A stretch of DNA of 64,000 nt from Liquidambar formosana (taxonomy: Eukaryota > Streptophyta > Magnoliopsida > Saxifragales > Altingiaceae): assembly GCA_039720395.1 (NCBI GenBank), contig CM077827.1:17285822-17349821 (forward strand). The letters run 5' to 3'. The translations under genes were made by a program, and so were the position numbers. This document shows, in pieces, positions 48,417-60,300 of this stretch (positions are counted from its first letter, which is position 1; each line of letters opens with the position of its first letter). The notes under the pieces were generated by a model that saw only the letters and a list, made by a program, of their open reading frames with translations, was not told the DNA's origin and did not search any database.

Positions 48417-48496
48417 CTCGGGTGACCACCTGGGGCTGGGCGGCTAGCCGCCTGGGCCCAGGCGGCTAGCCGCCCAGGCCTGGGTGGTCACCCGAG
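48417..48496. repeat. 80-bp GC-rich palindrome, best copy
   Basis: 37 of 40 base pairs are self-complementary by my reading. Arms are CTCGGGTGACCACC/GGTGGTCACCCGAG, with two exact GGCGGCTAGCCGCC motifs and centre TGGGCCCA. Confidence 0.92.
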
Positions 48497-49203
48497 GCCA
48501 TGTCATCTTATGCCCTATTTTGACTCCTTTGACTTCCAAATGTGTTTCAGGGCTCAAATCAACTCCGATTTTGACGAAACGAAAGCCCAAACGACTGTGT
48601 TTCGAAGGGGAATGTAATTTGAGTCACTTGAGGGCAAGAAACCCTAGCCATGGCTGCATGGTTGGGTCCTACAAAGGCGGTTAACCGCTATGCCTCACCA
48701 TCGCTTAGCTTAGGTATGCACATAGGCTCGCACCAAATGCTTTCCAATTCGAAATTCAACCTCCCTAAACACATTTGGGGATGAAATTAAGACTAATCAA
48801 GGTCACATGAGTAGTCATAGAGTGAAAATCATGAGCCAATACGAGCTAACCCGAAATAGGTCTCTTAGCCAACCTGAGCCTTGTTGAGCCATTCTAATCC
48901 TGAACCTTCAATTCATTGAATTGAACCCATAAATACCTCAAATACAACCATATGAACTCCAATTGGAAACTTGGAGATCATTCCAAGGTCAAATGGAAAG
49001 TTTGTGACCAAAAACACGATTATGCCCCTCAAGTCACAAAAGTTCTTATTAACCCTCAAGATCAACTCCAAATCGAACCAAAATTCATACACACCATCCT
49101 TAGGACCCTAGAAACTCAATGCAAAAGACTAGACTCAAAAAGGAAACAAAAAGACACATGCAATGACGAACCCTAGCTAAGGTGGCAAAAATGGGGTGTG
49201 GCA

Positions 49204-49423
49204 GAAGCCCCTCATTGGTGAGCAAGTTTCACTTGCGAGCCAATGACCAAAAGAACAACCCATTTTTGCCCGGGGAATTGATTTCATCAAGACCCACTGG
49301 GGAAAAGAGGGTGAACATATCATTGAATTCTTCGAATTCATCATACAAAAGCACAAAGGTACTCCTCATAAGTTCTACAAAACTTTTCTCATACTGCATA
49401 TCAGTTTCACTGGGGGACAAGAT
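49204..49423 (-). other. Unassigned stretch next to LTR C
   Basis: It contains a minus-strand open frame (49453-49229, 74 codons) of ordinary amino-acid composition that I do not recognise. A small hairpin (GCAAGT/ACTTGC) lies near 49225. It is likely the 3' internal end of the LTR C element. Confidence 0.4.
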
Positions 49424-49818
49424 GAGGTATCCACAGCTTGCATCGAATTTCATTTGATGAAAGGTCTTCCCATACTACACCAGTGGCACTGGTGAATAAT
49501 ACGAGGTATCCATAGCTTACATCGAACTTCGTTCGATGAAAGGTCTTCCCATACTATGCCAGTGACACTGGCGAATAGTACGAGGTATCTATAGCTTACA
49601 TCAAACTTCGTTCGATGAAAGGTCTTCCCATACTATGCCAGTGACACTGGCGAATAGTACGAGGTATCCATAGCTTACATCGAACTTCGTTCGGTGAAAG
49701 GTCTTCCCATACTATGCCAGTGACACTGGCGAATAGTACGAGGTATCCATAGCTTACATCGAACTTCGTTCGATGAAAGGTCTTCCCAGACTATGCTAGT
49801 GACACTGGCGAATAGTAC
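49424..49818. repeat. Five-copy 79-bp tandem array with two hairpins per unit
   Basis: Units start at 49424, 49503, 49582, 49661 and 49740, with exactly 79-bp period. Each has arms CATCGAAC/GTTCGATG (loop TTC) and GCCAGTG/CACTGGC. In the first unit these become CATCGAAT/ATTTGATG and ACCAGTG/CACTGGT. Confidence 0.92.
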
Positions 49819-49826
49819 GAGGTAAC

Positions 49827-50345
49827 ACTATGCCATCAAGGCTATCTCAAAATATGAGAAAGATACATCTTTCTCATATTCAAATCATCAAGGTTATCAT
49901 GTACCACGAGAAAGATCACGTCCCTCTCTTGTTCAAACCGTCAAGGTTATCACTCAATTGTTAAGGTAATTCACATAACATGAGAAAGATCACGTCCTTC
50001 TCTTGCTCAAACCGTCAAGGTTATCACTCAATTGTCAAGGTAATTCACATAACATGAGAAAGATCACGTCCTTCTCTTGCTCAAATCATCAAGGTAAACA
50101 CATACCACGGGAAAGATTGCATCTTTCGAACTATCCAGGTAAACATGTGACAGGAGAAAGATTGCATCCTTCTCATATCAAACTCTCAAGGTGAACACAG
50201 CATGAGAAAGATCGCGTCCTTCTCATAATCAAACCATCAAGGTCAACATAAATCATGGGAAAGATTGCATCTTTCAAGTCATCAAGGTAAGCATGTAATC
50301 ATGAGAAAGATTGCATCTTTCTCTCATTAAGTCATCAAGACAAAG
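49827..50345. repeat. Diverged array of GAGAAAGAT hairpins
   Basis: About nine units of 45-75 bp pair GAGAAAGAT with ATCTTTCTC-like arms around TGC, AC or CACG loops, separated by TCAAGGTAA-type spacers. The longest arm pair (about 13 bp) is at 49852-49880. Confidence 0.8.
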
Positions 50346-50401
50346 GTAAGCTTCTACTTACCAACACTTAACAATCTCACCAAGTCATCTCACATGGAGG
50401 C
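50346..50401. other. Flank of the Gypsy-2 5' LTR
   Basis: Short sequence ending ACATGGAGGC just before the LTR. If Gypsy-2 is a separate insertion, 50397-50401 (GAGGC) is its target site. If this LTR also closes another element, GGAGGC would be a weak polypurine tract. Confidence 0.4.
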
Positions 50402-50991
50402 TGTCACACCCCATTTTTGCACCACCTTACTAGGGCTCATCATTTCATGCATGTTTTTGTTTTGTTTTTGAGTCTAGTCACTTGCATTAGTTTTCTAGAG
50501 TCACAAGGACAATGGATATGAATTTTGGTTCAAATTGGAGTTGATCTTGAGGGATAATAAGAGCTTTTGTGACTTGAGGGGCATAATCGTCTTTTAAGTC
50601 CCAAACTTTTCATTTGACCTTGGAATGATCTCCAAATTGTCAATTGGAGTTCATATGGATGCATAAGAGGTATTTCTAGGTTCAATTTGGTAAGTCAATG
50701 GCTCGGGATTAAAATGGCTCGATGTAGTTCAAGTTGGTTAATTGACCCTTCTTTGGGTTAGCTCTAATTGACTCACAATTACCAACCAAATCTTTTCAAA
50801 TTGACTTTCATTAGTCATCATTTTACCCTCAAAAGTGTTTCATGAAATTCAATTTTGATATGGCCTGATGATGAGTTTAGAGTGGTTATTTACGGATTAT
50901 CCTTGAAGAATTAGTGCGAATCACAGCATGAGATTTTTGGTTAAAATGAAAAGAAAATTATTTTATTAAATTAGCCATTTTTATCATGACA

Positions 50992-51055
50992 CTAACACGT
51001 GTACGTATGTGATGAGTGTGTGTACGCACATACGATACATGTGCATGCGTGTTAG
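50992..51055. repeat. 64-bp imperfect palindrome in the type A U3
   Basis: Arms are CTAACACG and CGTGTTAG, with G-box-like ACACGTGT. It is about 140 bp upstream of the TATA box. Confidence 0.75.
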
Positions 51056-51194
51056 CGGTCAGTCTCCTAATTTTTATAAAAGACAATTTCCTTTTCCTAT
51101 TCAGATTAGAAGTCTTTTATCATTATAAAATACCTTTTGATTATTCTCCAAGGAAACCTAGTCCAGGAAGGAAAGGGAAACTCCAGATTTCAGC

Positions 51195-51202
51195 TATAAA
51201 TA
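51195..51202 (+). promoter_or_regulatory. TATA box of the Gypsy-2 LTR
   Basis: TATAAATA in CAGCTATAAATACTC; conserved in the solo LTR. Confidence 0.7.
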
Positions 51203-52420
51203 CTCTCTTAATGTCTTTAAACAAGGGGAGAGGAGAACAGGGTTTGGAGGGAGTGAAATTCGTCATAATTCAGCAGCAGATTTTCTGAAAACCAGCAGTC
51301 GTATTTTAATCATAACTTTTTCATCCGAAGTCCGAATTTGATGAAATTGGTCTTGTTAGAAAGATAATTCAATTCTCTACAACTTTGTATTTCACGAGCT
51401 TTGTCCAGATCCAACGTTTTCATACCCAAAAACGCGATTGAAGTTGCTGCTGCTGCAAAGTGACGAAAATCACTTTTCTTTTCTCTTGTTCTCTTTTTGT
51501 TTTCTATTTCTTTTCAAAGTTGAGTGAGTTTTGATCTCTTTGCTGTGATACTACTTTGACAAAGAGGAGGATTCGTGTTGGTTTGATTCACTCTAAAGAC
51601 CTGAGGAGCCACGAACAATTACAAACACATGGGGAGCCACTTTATGCATTAATACTTGAGTGTTTGAGAGAGAATAAGGTATTCTCCTTCTCTATTCAAG
51701 CTTAAACTAGGTTTTCATATGGGTTAGGCTTATTGCATGTTAAAGGTAACTTTTTTATCATGTATTAACACTCTAGCTAGTTAATATACATGGAATATCT
51801 ATTTTTTATCTACTGTTTAGCATGCTTTAGGGCTGTCCTTTATGTTTTAATGCATAGTTATGATTCTTGTGCTCCTGTTTGTCCTTGTGCTAGGATTAGT
51901 GTCATTGCATGTTAGAGTTAGGATTTTCATCATGTTATATTGCTTTAGTTAGTTAATATGTACGATATAATTTCTGTTTAGTTTGGTTTTAGCATGATTA
52001 AAGTATGTCTTGTGAGTTTTTAAGCATATTTGTGAGTTTAGGGTTTTAGAGTCATTGTTTCGTGTTTGTTTTCATATAGCATGATAAAGTAGACTTTTTT
52101 ATTGGTTTTTCTTCGTGTTTGCTGTATATGTTTTTCATATGGAGTAAACATGATAGTTTTGCATGCATGTTAGTATGTTTTAGGGTTTTTATGCATGATA
52201 TGGTTCTAGGAATATGTTAGGACTTATTATTGTTCGCTGTTTTTGCTATTGGCATGCTTAGTGGATGATTTTCGGTCATAATACTATTCTGTCCAGATTT
52301 GCATGTTAGTGTCTTCGCATGGTTTTGAGCACTTGTAAGGGTGCAAATAGGTGTGGTATTTGTCCCATGGCAAATAGGGCTGCTTATGTCTGAAATGGCT
52401 AAATGCTTGGAGCTAATTGC

Positions 52421-52430
52421 GCTCAGGTAA
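52421..52430 (+). promoter_or_regulatory. 5' splice-site consensus in the Gypsy-2 LTR leader
   Basis: CTCAG|GTAAGT, a full plant donor consensus about 1.2 kb after the TATA box. A possible acceptor ends at about 54024 (TATCCAAAG), just before gag. Confidence 0.5.
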
Positions 52431-53219
52431 GTGGGTGTGAAGGTGCCCCAATTCACCTTTCTTCCTTATCCCTTCTCTTCTCCCTATTTAGGGTTAATTT
52501 TTAATACAAGTCTATGGTTTAATCAAAGGTTTCCTTCATAAATAAAATTCTGGTTTTTATTAAAGTTTCCATTTTGTGGATTTCTTTCCTAAAATCAAAC
52601 TTTCTATCAAATTCAACTCTTTTTATCAAATAAGGAAACCTAGGGTTTTAACCATAGGTTTATATTAGGTCTTAACCCTAATTCTATTCGAACTACGTGG
52701 ACTTTGATCCATGTATTTCGTTGCATGGTACGTAGGCGCTCTTCGTGAGGCTCAAGTCCGTTCTAGGATCCAAGCATCCTAGGTTTATTTTTGTTTTCTT
52801 TTCTTCTTTTTCTTTTTCTGTTTTTATGTGCTTATTATGCATGGATGGATGAATGAAATATATGATATGCATGCAATTCTTGTGATGATATACTTGCTGA
52901 TTTTTTTATGGGAAAGATCTTAATTTAGCCCAAATGAACTGAGAGACCGAAAGGGTGACATGGGTGCCTATAGGCTTTGCCTAGAACCTTCCCATGTCAT
53001 AACTTAGCCTCCGAATCCCCGATTTCTTTGGTTTTCAAAAGATTGGTTTTTGCCTTTCCTTTTTTTTATGGAGTCATTCAAATTGTTTTCTTAAAACAAA
53101 CTATTTTTAGGGTTTTCCTTGTTTCCTTTAAAAAATAAGGTGGCGACTCCTTTCCTTTTTCTTTTTCAAATCCATTTTCTTTCAATCCCTTGTGGGCCCA
53201 ATTTCCGGGGTTCACAGTT

Positions 53220-53237
53220 TGGCGACTCCACTGGGGA
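53220..53237 (+). other. Primer binding site (tRNA-Arg) of Gypsy-2
   Basis: TGGCGACTCCACTGGGGA, three bases after the LTR. Confidence 0.88.
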
Positions 53238-54092
53238 TTTGTGGGCTAGACTCTATAAAGTTTAAATGGGCTAGGTTAATTTCTTATGTTTAATTAAAAT
53301 CAATCACATTGCATCCGCTTGATTGTGTGCTTTCATTTATTGCATTGTGTGCGCAAACTCTTGCATGTTAGGATCGATGTCCCTCGATGTATCCTTGCCA
53401 ACGATCGGCCTAGTCTCAACCTTGGTTTTCCTGATTCCATGTGTTGGGGCGAAAGCTATCAACCTCTCTTGCCTAGTACCCTTAGGCTTGCCCTTGGGTA
53501 TATTAAATGAGTTAATCACGTACTGCTGGATCCACGCGGCGTTCCTGATGCCACATGTGGTTAGGTATAAGGATTGCTCAAGCAAGTGAAGGACCCTAGC
53601 CTACCCTTATCATTAGTCCATATAGACAGACTTGTAGGACACTACGGTCTCACCTTTATGCACCCACAATTGTTTGTAATGATGCTATGCCGTGTTTGTG
53701 GTGTGAGGCTTTATATCTTATGCCCTTAATATAGACCTTTAAACCCTAGCCTTCGTTAAGGCCATGGGTTAGGAGGAATAAATTAAGGAAATAGGATGTA
53801 AAGCTATGTTTGTGATGTGCTAGTCCTAAAGGATTAATTAAACCTAATTGAAGGACTCTATGCCCTATTCTTTAAAACATACCCTTAATCCATGACCCCT
53901 GTAAAGGTAATTGGATAAAAGGAATGAATTAATTGAACATGGTGTAGAGACCGAATTCATTAAGGAAAATATGGAGGTTTAGGACAGATCCTTAGGCTAA
54001 AGGTTAAAACTTTTCTATCCAAAGACGTGCTGGCTTGGATCCGCAATCCACAAGGGCGTCTAGTGAGTGTTGAGTCTACACATCAGACAGAC
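53238..54092 (+). other. Gypsy-2 leader
   Basis: Untranslated region homologous to 10335-10732 plus 20507-20966. It contains an 88-codon ORF (53323-53589), also open in Gypsy-1, with no recognisable motif. Confidence 0.75.
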
Positions 54093-57000
54093 ATGGCCGA
54101 CGAAAGAACTAGTGAGGGGCACTTTGACCTTGAGGCTTGCCTGAAAGCCATCATGGCCAAGCTTGACCATACCGCCGAGACATCCGATACCGCATTGAAA
54201 ATGGCTCAAGAGAACCAACAGAAGATGGCGGATCTTGAACAAAATGGCTCTAAGGCCCATTCCTCGGGTATACCTCATGGGGCTAGCACCGAAGAGGGAC
54301 CTCAATCCAATGAGAACACCAAGACAAGGGGGGAAAGTAGCTCGAAACCTGAGGTCACCAACCTAGAAGGGAAAGCCAAGGGAAAAGGTACTAGCAGTGA
54401 TTCCGTGTTAGCTAGCAAGGTAGAAGCTTTGGAGAGAACCATAAAAGGGATTCGCAGGGCTGATGACATGGTCGATGTGCGGACTCTATCCCTGTTTCCA
54501 ACGGCTCGTATTCCATTACAATTCAAGATGCCGGAGTTAGAAAAGTTCGATGGGACGGGTTGCCCTAAGACTCATTTGAAGATGTACGTGCGAGCTATGC
54601 ACCCTCGAGGGGCTACTGACGAGCTTTTAGCTCAAATGTTCCATGAAACCTTGGCCATTTCTGCTTTGAAATGGTTCTTATCCTTGGATGAGAATAGAAC
54701 CCGGACTTGGGAAGACATATGCAATGAGTTTTCAGAGCACTACAAGTATAACACAGAGGTGGACGTTACTCGAAGGGACCTAGAAACTACCAAACAAGGG
54801 GCTCATGAAACTTTCTCCGCTTACATTACAAGGTGGAGACAAAAGGCGTCGAGAATGACGGATAGGCCGAATGAGGAGGACCAAATTCAGTTAGTGGTTA
54901 AGAACCTGCTGCCCGTGTATCACAAGCACCTATTTGCCCACTATTTCCCAAATTTCAAAGCTCTCAATGGGGCTGGCACGCAGGTTGAAGATGCTATCAA
55001 TGATGGGACAATCAAGACTGAGGAAGTGAGGAGTCGCAAGACAAACTTTACTGGGAAGAACAATGCCGAGGTCAACACCATAACTCAACCAATCCAACCC
55101 TTTTCTCTCAATGATGTCAACCCACCTCGCCAATTCATTGACCTATTCATGCCACTCGAAAGAGTCCTTGAAAAGCTTGTAAGCCGTGACCTATTGAAGC
55201 CACTCGACCCGAGACCTCCACCAAATCCCTTACCCAAGAGCTATAATGAGAATGAGTACTGCAAGTACCACCAATCCAAAGGCCATGCCACCAATCGCTG
55301 TATTCGCCTTCGCCACCAAGTCCAAGACCTCATTGACAAGCAAGTCATTTCACCACCAACCCGTCCAAATGTCACCCGTAATCCTCTCCCATCACACAAC
55401 AACACACCCCCACCTAACACCATAAATGCCATTGGGGTTGAATCCTCTCGCCCTCGCCATCCCATAAGACAATACACTCCGCTCCCCATGACCTTAACCC
55501 GTCTCTTCACCATTTGCCGCAATAACAGCCTTATCATGCCACTTCCACCAAAGCCAAGACCATCAACCCCTCACCAATATTGCCAATACCATCGTGCACC
55601 CGGCCATGACACCGAGGCTTGTTCTATACTAAAGAAGATCATCCAAGACCTCATTGACCAAAAGGTTTTGTTGTTGCCAAAGAAATCTATCCAACAAGAG
55701 CTGAAAGAAAGATATGAAGCAGGGGATCCTCAGGTTGGCCTATTAGGTGAAGCGTCGGGGAAATATGATTACTATGTGCTGTACTCAAGCCCAAGTCCGA
55801 TATCAGATGAGCCGATAGTCCCTTCAGGTTGGGATGACTTGCCGACAGAAATGGAGAGCATTGACATGATAGAATGGGATGACTTGATGAATGACTCCGA
55901 GGAAGTCCATGACATATGGGCTAGCGATGATGAGCTGGATCATATAACCAGAGGGGGTCGCCATTTCAAGCCTCCCCACCTAGAATCTGAGAATCCGTTG
56001 GAAGATTTGGAAGGGCAGAGGCGTCCTAGCTTGCAAGAAGAAGAGGATAAAGTGCTTAGGCAGCTGAAGAAGACCAATGCCAACATTACTATTTGGGGCT
56101 TGCTCATAGCCTCGCATAAGCACAGACAGACCGTGTTGAAATTGTTGAATCAGATACAAGTGCCTGTTGACACATCCCCCGAGGGATTGGTACATTTGGT
56201 GAATCCAACTCCCAAGAACTCAACCATCGTGTTCACCGATGTAGACCTACCTAAAAGCGGGCCGAGCCATTCTCGAGCTCTCTATGTGACCGTTGACACT
56301 ATGGGGAAGAGGGTTCCTACCGTCCTTATCGACAATGGGTCCGCACTGAATGTATGTCCTCTCCGAACTGCCACTGTTTTGGGTTTGGGACCCACCGATT
56401 TCACGCCATCTGGGCAGACCGTAAGAGCTTATGACAACACCCGCCGAGAAGTAATAGGGGTGGTTACTTTGCCTCTTATCATGGGACCCACTGAATTTAG
56501 GGTGGAATTCCAAGTGTTAGATGTGCCGTCATGTTTCAACTTACTGTTGGGCCGACCTTGGATCCATCCCGCTGGGGCTGTGCCATCTTCACTCCATCAA
56601 AAGGTGAAGTTTCCTTATGAAGGAGCCATAGTAACACTTCAAGGGGACTATGAATTGAAACTCGCAGGTGTGCCTATATGTGAGATACAACCTGAATCAG
56701 CAGCGATACCGCTATCTGGGTTTGATTATGTCCAATGCATTGAGAAAGAGCTGAATGAATCATCACGCCATTACTCTTCTATAAAGCAGTACATCCCATA
56801 TACTTTTTATCCAAGTTCCGACCCAGCCGTGGCAGATAAAAGTTTTGGTGATAGATACTTCACAGAAGGGCCGAATCCTCAAAGTTTGACAAGTTGGTAC
56901 CACTCTATCCAAGATCTATATGGAAGCTTGAAAGAGGAGGACTGGGCAGAGAACCTCGATGCAGGGGCTATGACTGAAATGTTCCAAGATATGATCCTCA

Positions 57001-57142
57001 CCGTAGAAGACTCGACCATTGAAGAACTCCAGGGTTCGTCCATTAGCCATGCTACCATGCCACTCCTGAATTGGTACCTTGAATGTGGTGTCATTGCGGA
57101 GCTCCATGAAGAAGAAGACCTTGGCCTACCTGATAGCAGCTT
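54093..57142 (+). CDS. gag-pro: Gypsy-2 gag-protease
   Basis: The open frame extends from a GTG at 54027 to TAG at 57144-57146. The first ATG (54093, context ACATGG) is the likely start, giving about 1,017 codons. A retrotransposon-gag core lies near residues 150-320. Two zinc-knuckle-like CX2HX4HX4C motifs are at about 390 and 497, with His in the usual second Cys position. A retropepsin with DNGS at about 747 and an LLLGRPW block follows. The C-terminus (56755-56935) differs from that of Gypsy-1. The 57143 splice donor lies two bases into the last codon, so splicing fuses this frame to pol and removes the stop. It forms particles and processes the polyprotein in the cytoplasm. It is likely functional by sequence. 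Confidence 0.92.
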
Positions 57143-57309
57143 GTAGGTGTCGTAGCTTAGTAATATTTCCCTAATTCAATAAGATGTATCTACTTAACTC
57201 ACTTTGTGGAGTCATAGTAATGATACAGATTTGTTTGTTTTCCTTCTTTTGTGTGTCATTCCCATTATTCCTAGTCAATAAAGTGTGCTTTCTTTCTCTA
57301 TATATGCAG
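57143..57309 (+). other. Intron between protease and RT of Gypsy-2
   Basis: Begins GTAGGT and ends TATATGCAG after a T-rich stretch; 167 nt. The donor phase (two bases of a codon) and acceptor phase (one base) match, so gag-pro and pol become one frame. Ogre elements are known to have an intron here. Unspliced RNA would end at the TAG and give gag-pro only. Confidence 0.75.
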
Positions 57310-60300
57310 TGTCTCTTTTCTCTCCTCTATGGATATTTATGGCATGGATATAGATCCTAGGAACGATGTCCCCCCGGAGCTCGTTGAGCAAAGGAAAAGG
57401 GGCGTCACCGAACCTAATATGGATGAATTGGAATCAATCAACTTAGGGACGAATGAATTGCCAAGAATATTTAAAATTGGGAAAACCTTCTCCCCCGTTG
57501 AAAAAGAAAAGATGATCTCCCTCTTGAAAGCCAACATTATGGCTTTTGCATGGTCTTATGAAGACATGCCTGGCATCGACCCCGATATTGTGCAACATTA
57601 TATCCCCACTAATTCCCTAAAGAAGCCGGTAAAGCAGAAACTCAGAAGATTAAAACCAGAATGGGCTCTAAAAGTAAAAGAAGAGGTAACTAAACAACTA
57701 GACGCGGGTTTCCTCCAAGTTGTGGAGTACCCCGAGTGGCTGTCGAATATAGTGCCTGTGCCTAAAAAAGATGGGAAAGTAAGGATGTGTGTCGATTTCC
57801 GAGAGCTCAACGCCGCGAGCCCTAAGGATGACTTTCCTTTACCCCATATCGACGTGTTGGTGGATAGTACAGTGGGACATGCACTCCTCTCCTTCATGGA
57901 CGGATTCTCCGGGTATAACCAGATAAAGATGGCGCCTCAAGACATGGAGAAAACAGCCTTTATCACGCAATGGGGAACGTACTGTTACAAGGTAATGCCT
58001 TTTGGCTTAAGAAACGCTGGGGCTACTTACCAAAGAGCAGCTACGACCTTATTGCATGATATGATCCATAAGGAAGTAGAGGTTTATGTCGATGATATGA
58101 TCGTAAAGTCCGTGGATAGAGAAGGGCATTTCAAGGCACTAGAGAAATTCCTAGAGCGAGCAAAAAAGTACAATCTCCGTCTCAACCCACAGAAGTGCGC
58201 TTTTGGTGTCACTGCAGGCAAGTTATTGGGGTTTATGATCACTCAGAGAGGTATCGAAGTGGACCCAGGGAAGATAAAAGCTATTGTGGAGATGGAGCCG
58301 CCTAGCACTGAGAAGCAGATCCGGGGTTTTCTGGGAAGAGTTCAATACATAAGCCGATTCATTGCCAACTTAACCATGGTTTGCGAACCAATCTTCAAAT
58401 TGCTTAAGAAAGGTGTGCCAAAAGTATGGAACGAAGAATGCCAAGAGGCCTTTGAGACCATTAAGAGATACTTGAGCAATCCTCCAATCTTAGTTCCCCC
58501 ACGGCAAGGTGCGCCGCTTTTGTTATACTTAACGGTCACCGAAACCGCGACGGGAGCTTTGTTAGCTCAATATCTCGAAGGGTCTACAAAGGAGAATGCC
58601 ATCTACTACCTAAGCAAGAAAATGACAGACTATGAAGTGAAGTACAATGCAATTGAAAAAGCTTGTGTAGCACTAGTATGGGCGACGCAGAAACTCCGGC
58701 ACTACATGATGTCCTTCGAAGTGTTCTTGATAAGTCGCATGGACCCGTTGAAGTACCTGGTAGAAAGGCCAGTATTGTCATTCAGAACTGCTCGATGGTC
58801 AATTCTCCTCAATGAATTCGACATCAAGTACGTGAATCAGAAGTCTATCAAGAGAAGCGTCATCGCAGACTACCTAGCCAGCTGTCCGGTGTCATCATCC
58901 GCTCCGTTCAACGATCAATTCCCAGATGAGGACGTGCTAGAGATTGGTAGAAAAACTTGGAGAGTATACTTCGATGGGGCAGCCAATAAGAAAGGTTATG
59001 GGATAGGAGTCCTGCTGGTCTCACCCGAAGAGGCATTTACACCGTTGGCGGTCAAGTTGGGGTTCGAAGCCACCAACAACATTGCTGAGTATGAGGCCTG
59101 TATCCTAGCACTGGAAGCGGCACTTGAATTGGGGATCAAAGAATTAGAAGTGTTCGGGGACTCGGCGCTAATCATTTGTCAGATAAAAGGGGAATGGAAA
59201 ACTCGAGATGAGAAGCTGCTACCCTACCATGCCTACCTGGAAGCTCTAACCAAGGAGTTCTCAGAGATAGAATTTAACTACCTTTCAAGGAACAAGAACC
59301 AGTTCGCCGATGCCTTGGCGACCCTAGCATCCATGGTGGAGATACTTGAAGGGGGAAATGTGAAGCCGTTGGTGATAGAATGCCGAGAGAAGCCTGTGTA
59401 CTGTTGTGCAATCCGAGGAGAAGAGGTAAATGATGGCCATCCGTGGTTCCATGACATAAAGAAGTTCATTGAAGAAAGGGAATACCCAGAAGGAGCATCT
59501 CGTATCGATAGAAAAACCCTAAGGCGGTTGGCGAGTCACTATGTACTTTGTGGAGGAAAGCTATATCGGAGATCATACGACGGGATCCACCTGCTGTGTG
59601 TCACCGAGGAGGAAGCCGAGCATCTGATTAAAGAAATCCATGAAGGGACAGGGGCTCCGCATATGAATGGCTATATGTTAGCTAAGAAAATCATGAGGCT
59701 AGGCTATTACTGGTCTACCATGGAAAGGGACTGCCACGCACATGTCAAGAAGTGCCACAAATGCCAACTGTTCGCCAGTGGACAACATTTGCCTTCTATG
59801 CCTTTAACAAGTATGTCGTCACCATGGCCATTCGCGGTATGGGGGATAGATATCATCGGACAGATCAAGCCAAAGGCGTCAAATGGGCATGAATACATCC
59901 TGGTTGCCATCGATTACTTCACTAAATGGGTGGAAGCAGCATCCTTCAAGACCTTGAATTCCAAGAAGGTAGCACAGTTCATACAGCACAGCATCATCTA
60001 TCGATATGGGGTACCGCATGAAGTTATCTCAGACAATGGCCAGCACTTTCAGAAAGAAACCCATGAGCTCTTGCAAAAGTATGGCATAGCCCACCATCTG
60101 TCGTCACCATACCGTCCTCAGACTAATGGAGCGGTGGAAGCAGCTAACAAGAACATCAAGAAGATACTACAGAAGACTGCGGACTCACACACAGACTGGC
60201 ATGAGAAGTTGCCATTGGCTCTATGGGGTTACAGAACATCAATAAGGTCGTCAACAGGGGCTACCCCTTATTCTCTAGTTTATGGAATGGAGGCCGTGTT

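Larger units (their letters stand above)
46119..49203 (-). repeat. Tat/Ogre LTR type C (3,085 bp)
   Basis: On the minus strand it runs TGCCACACCCC...GGGTCCACA. It is diverged from types A and B but collinear: GGTTAACCGCC block, GC palindrome (48417-48496), TATAAATA (48222-48229), splice-donor consensus (46891-46900) and the AAGGTGGCGACTCC-type end. The bases next to it at 49204 (minus GAGGGGCTTC) could be a polypurine tract. That would make this the 3' LTR of a minus-strand element whose body lies to the right. No 5-bp duplication joins its two flanks. Confidence 0.85.
50402..53216 (+). repeat. Gypsy-2 5' LTR (type A, 2,815 bp)
   Basis: TGTCACACCCC...GGGGTTCACA. It is nearly identical to the solo LTR at 5329-8139. 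It contains a 64-bp palindrome (50992-51055), TATAAATA (51195) and a splice-donor consensus (52421). Confidence 0.92.

Noticed and set aside
46119..49203. LTR C as a simple solo-LTR insertion in Gypsy-1
   Set aside because: Flanking 5-mers (CAGTC or CAACC on the left, GAAGC on the right) do not match, and the arrays on the two sides differ.
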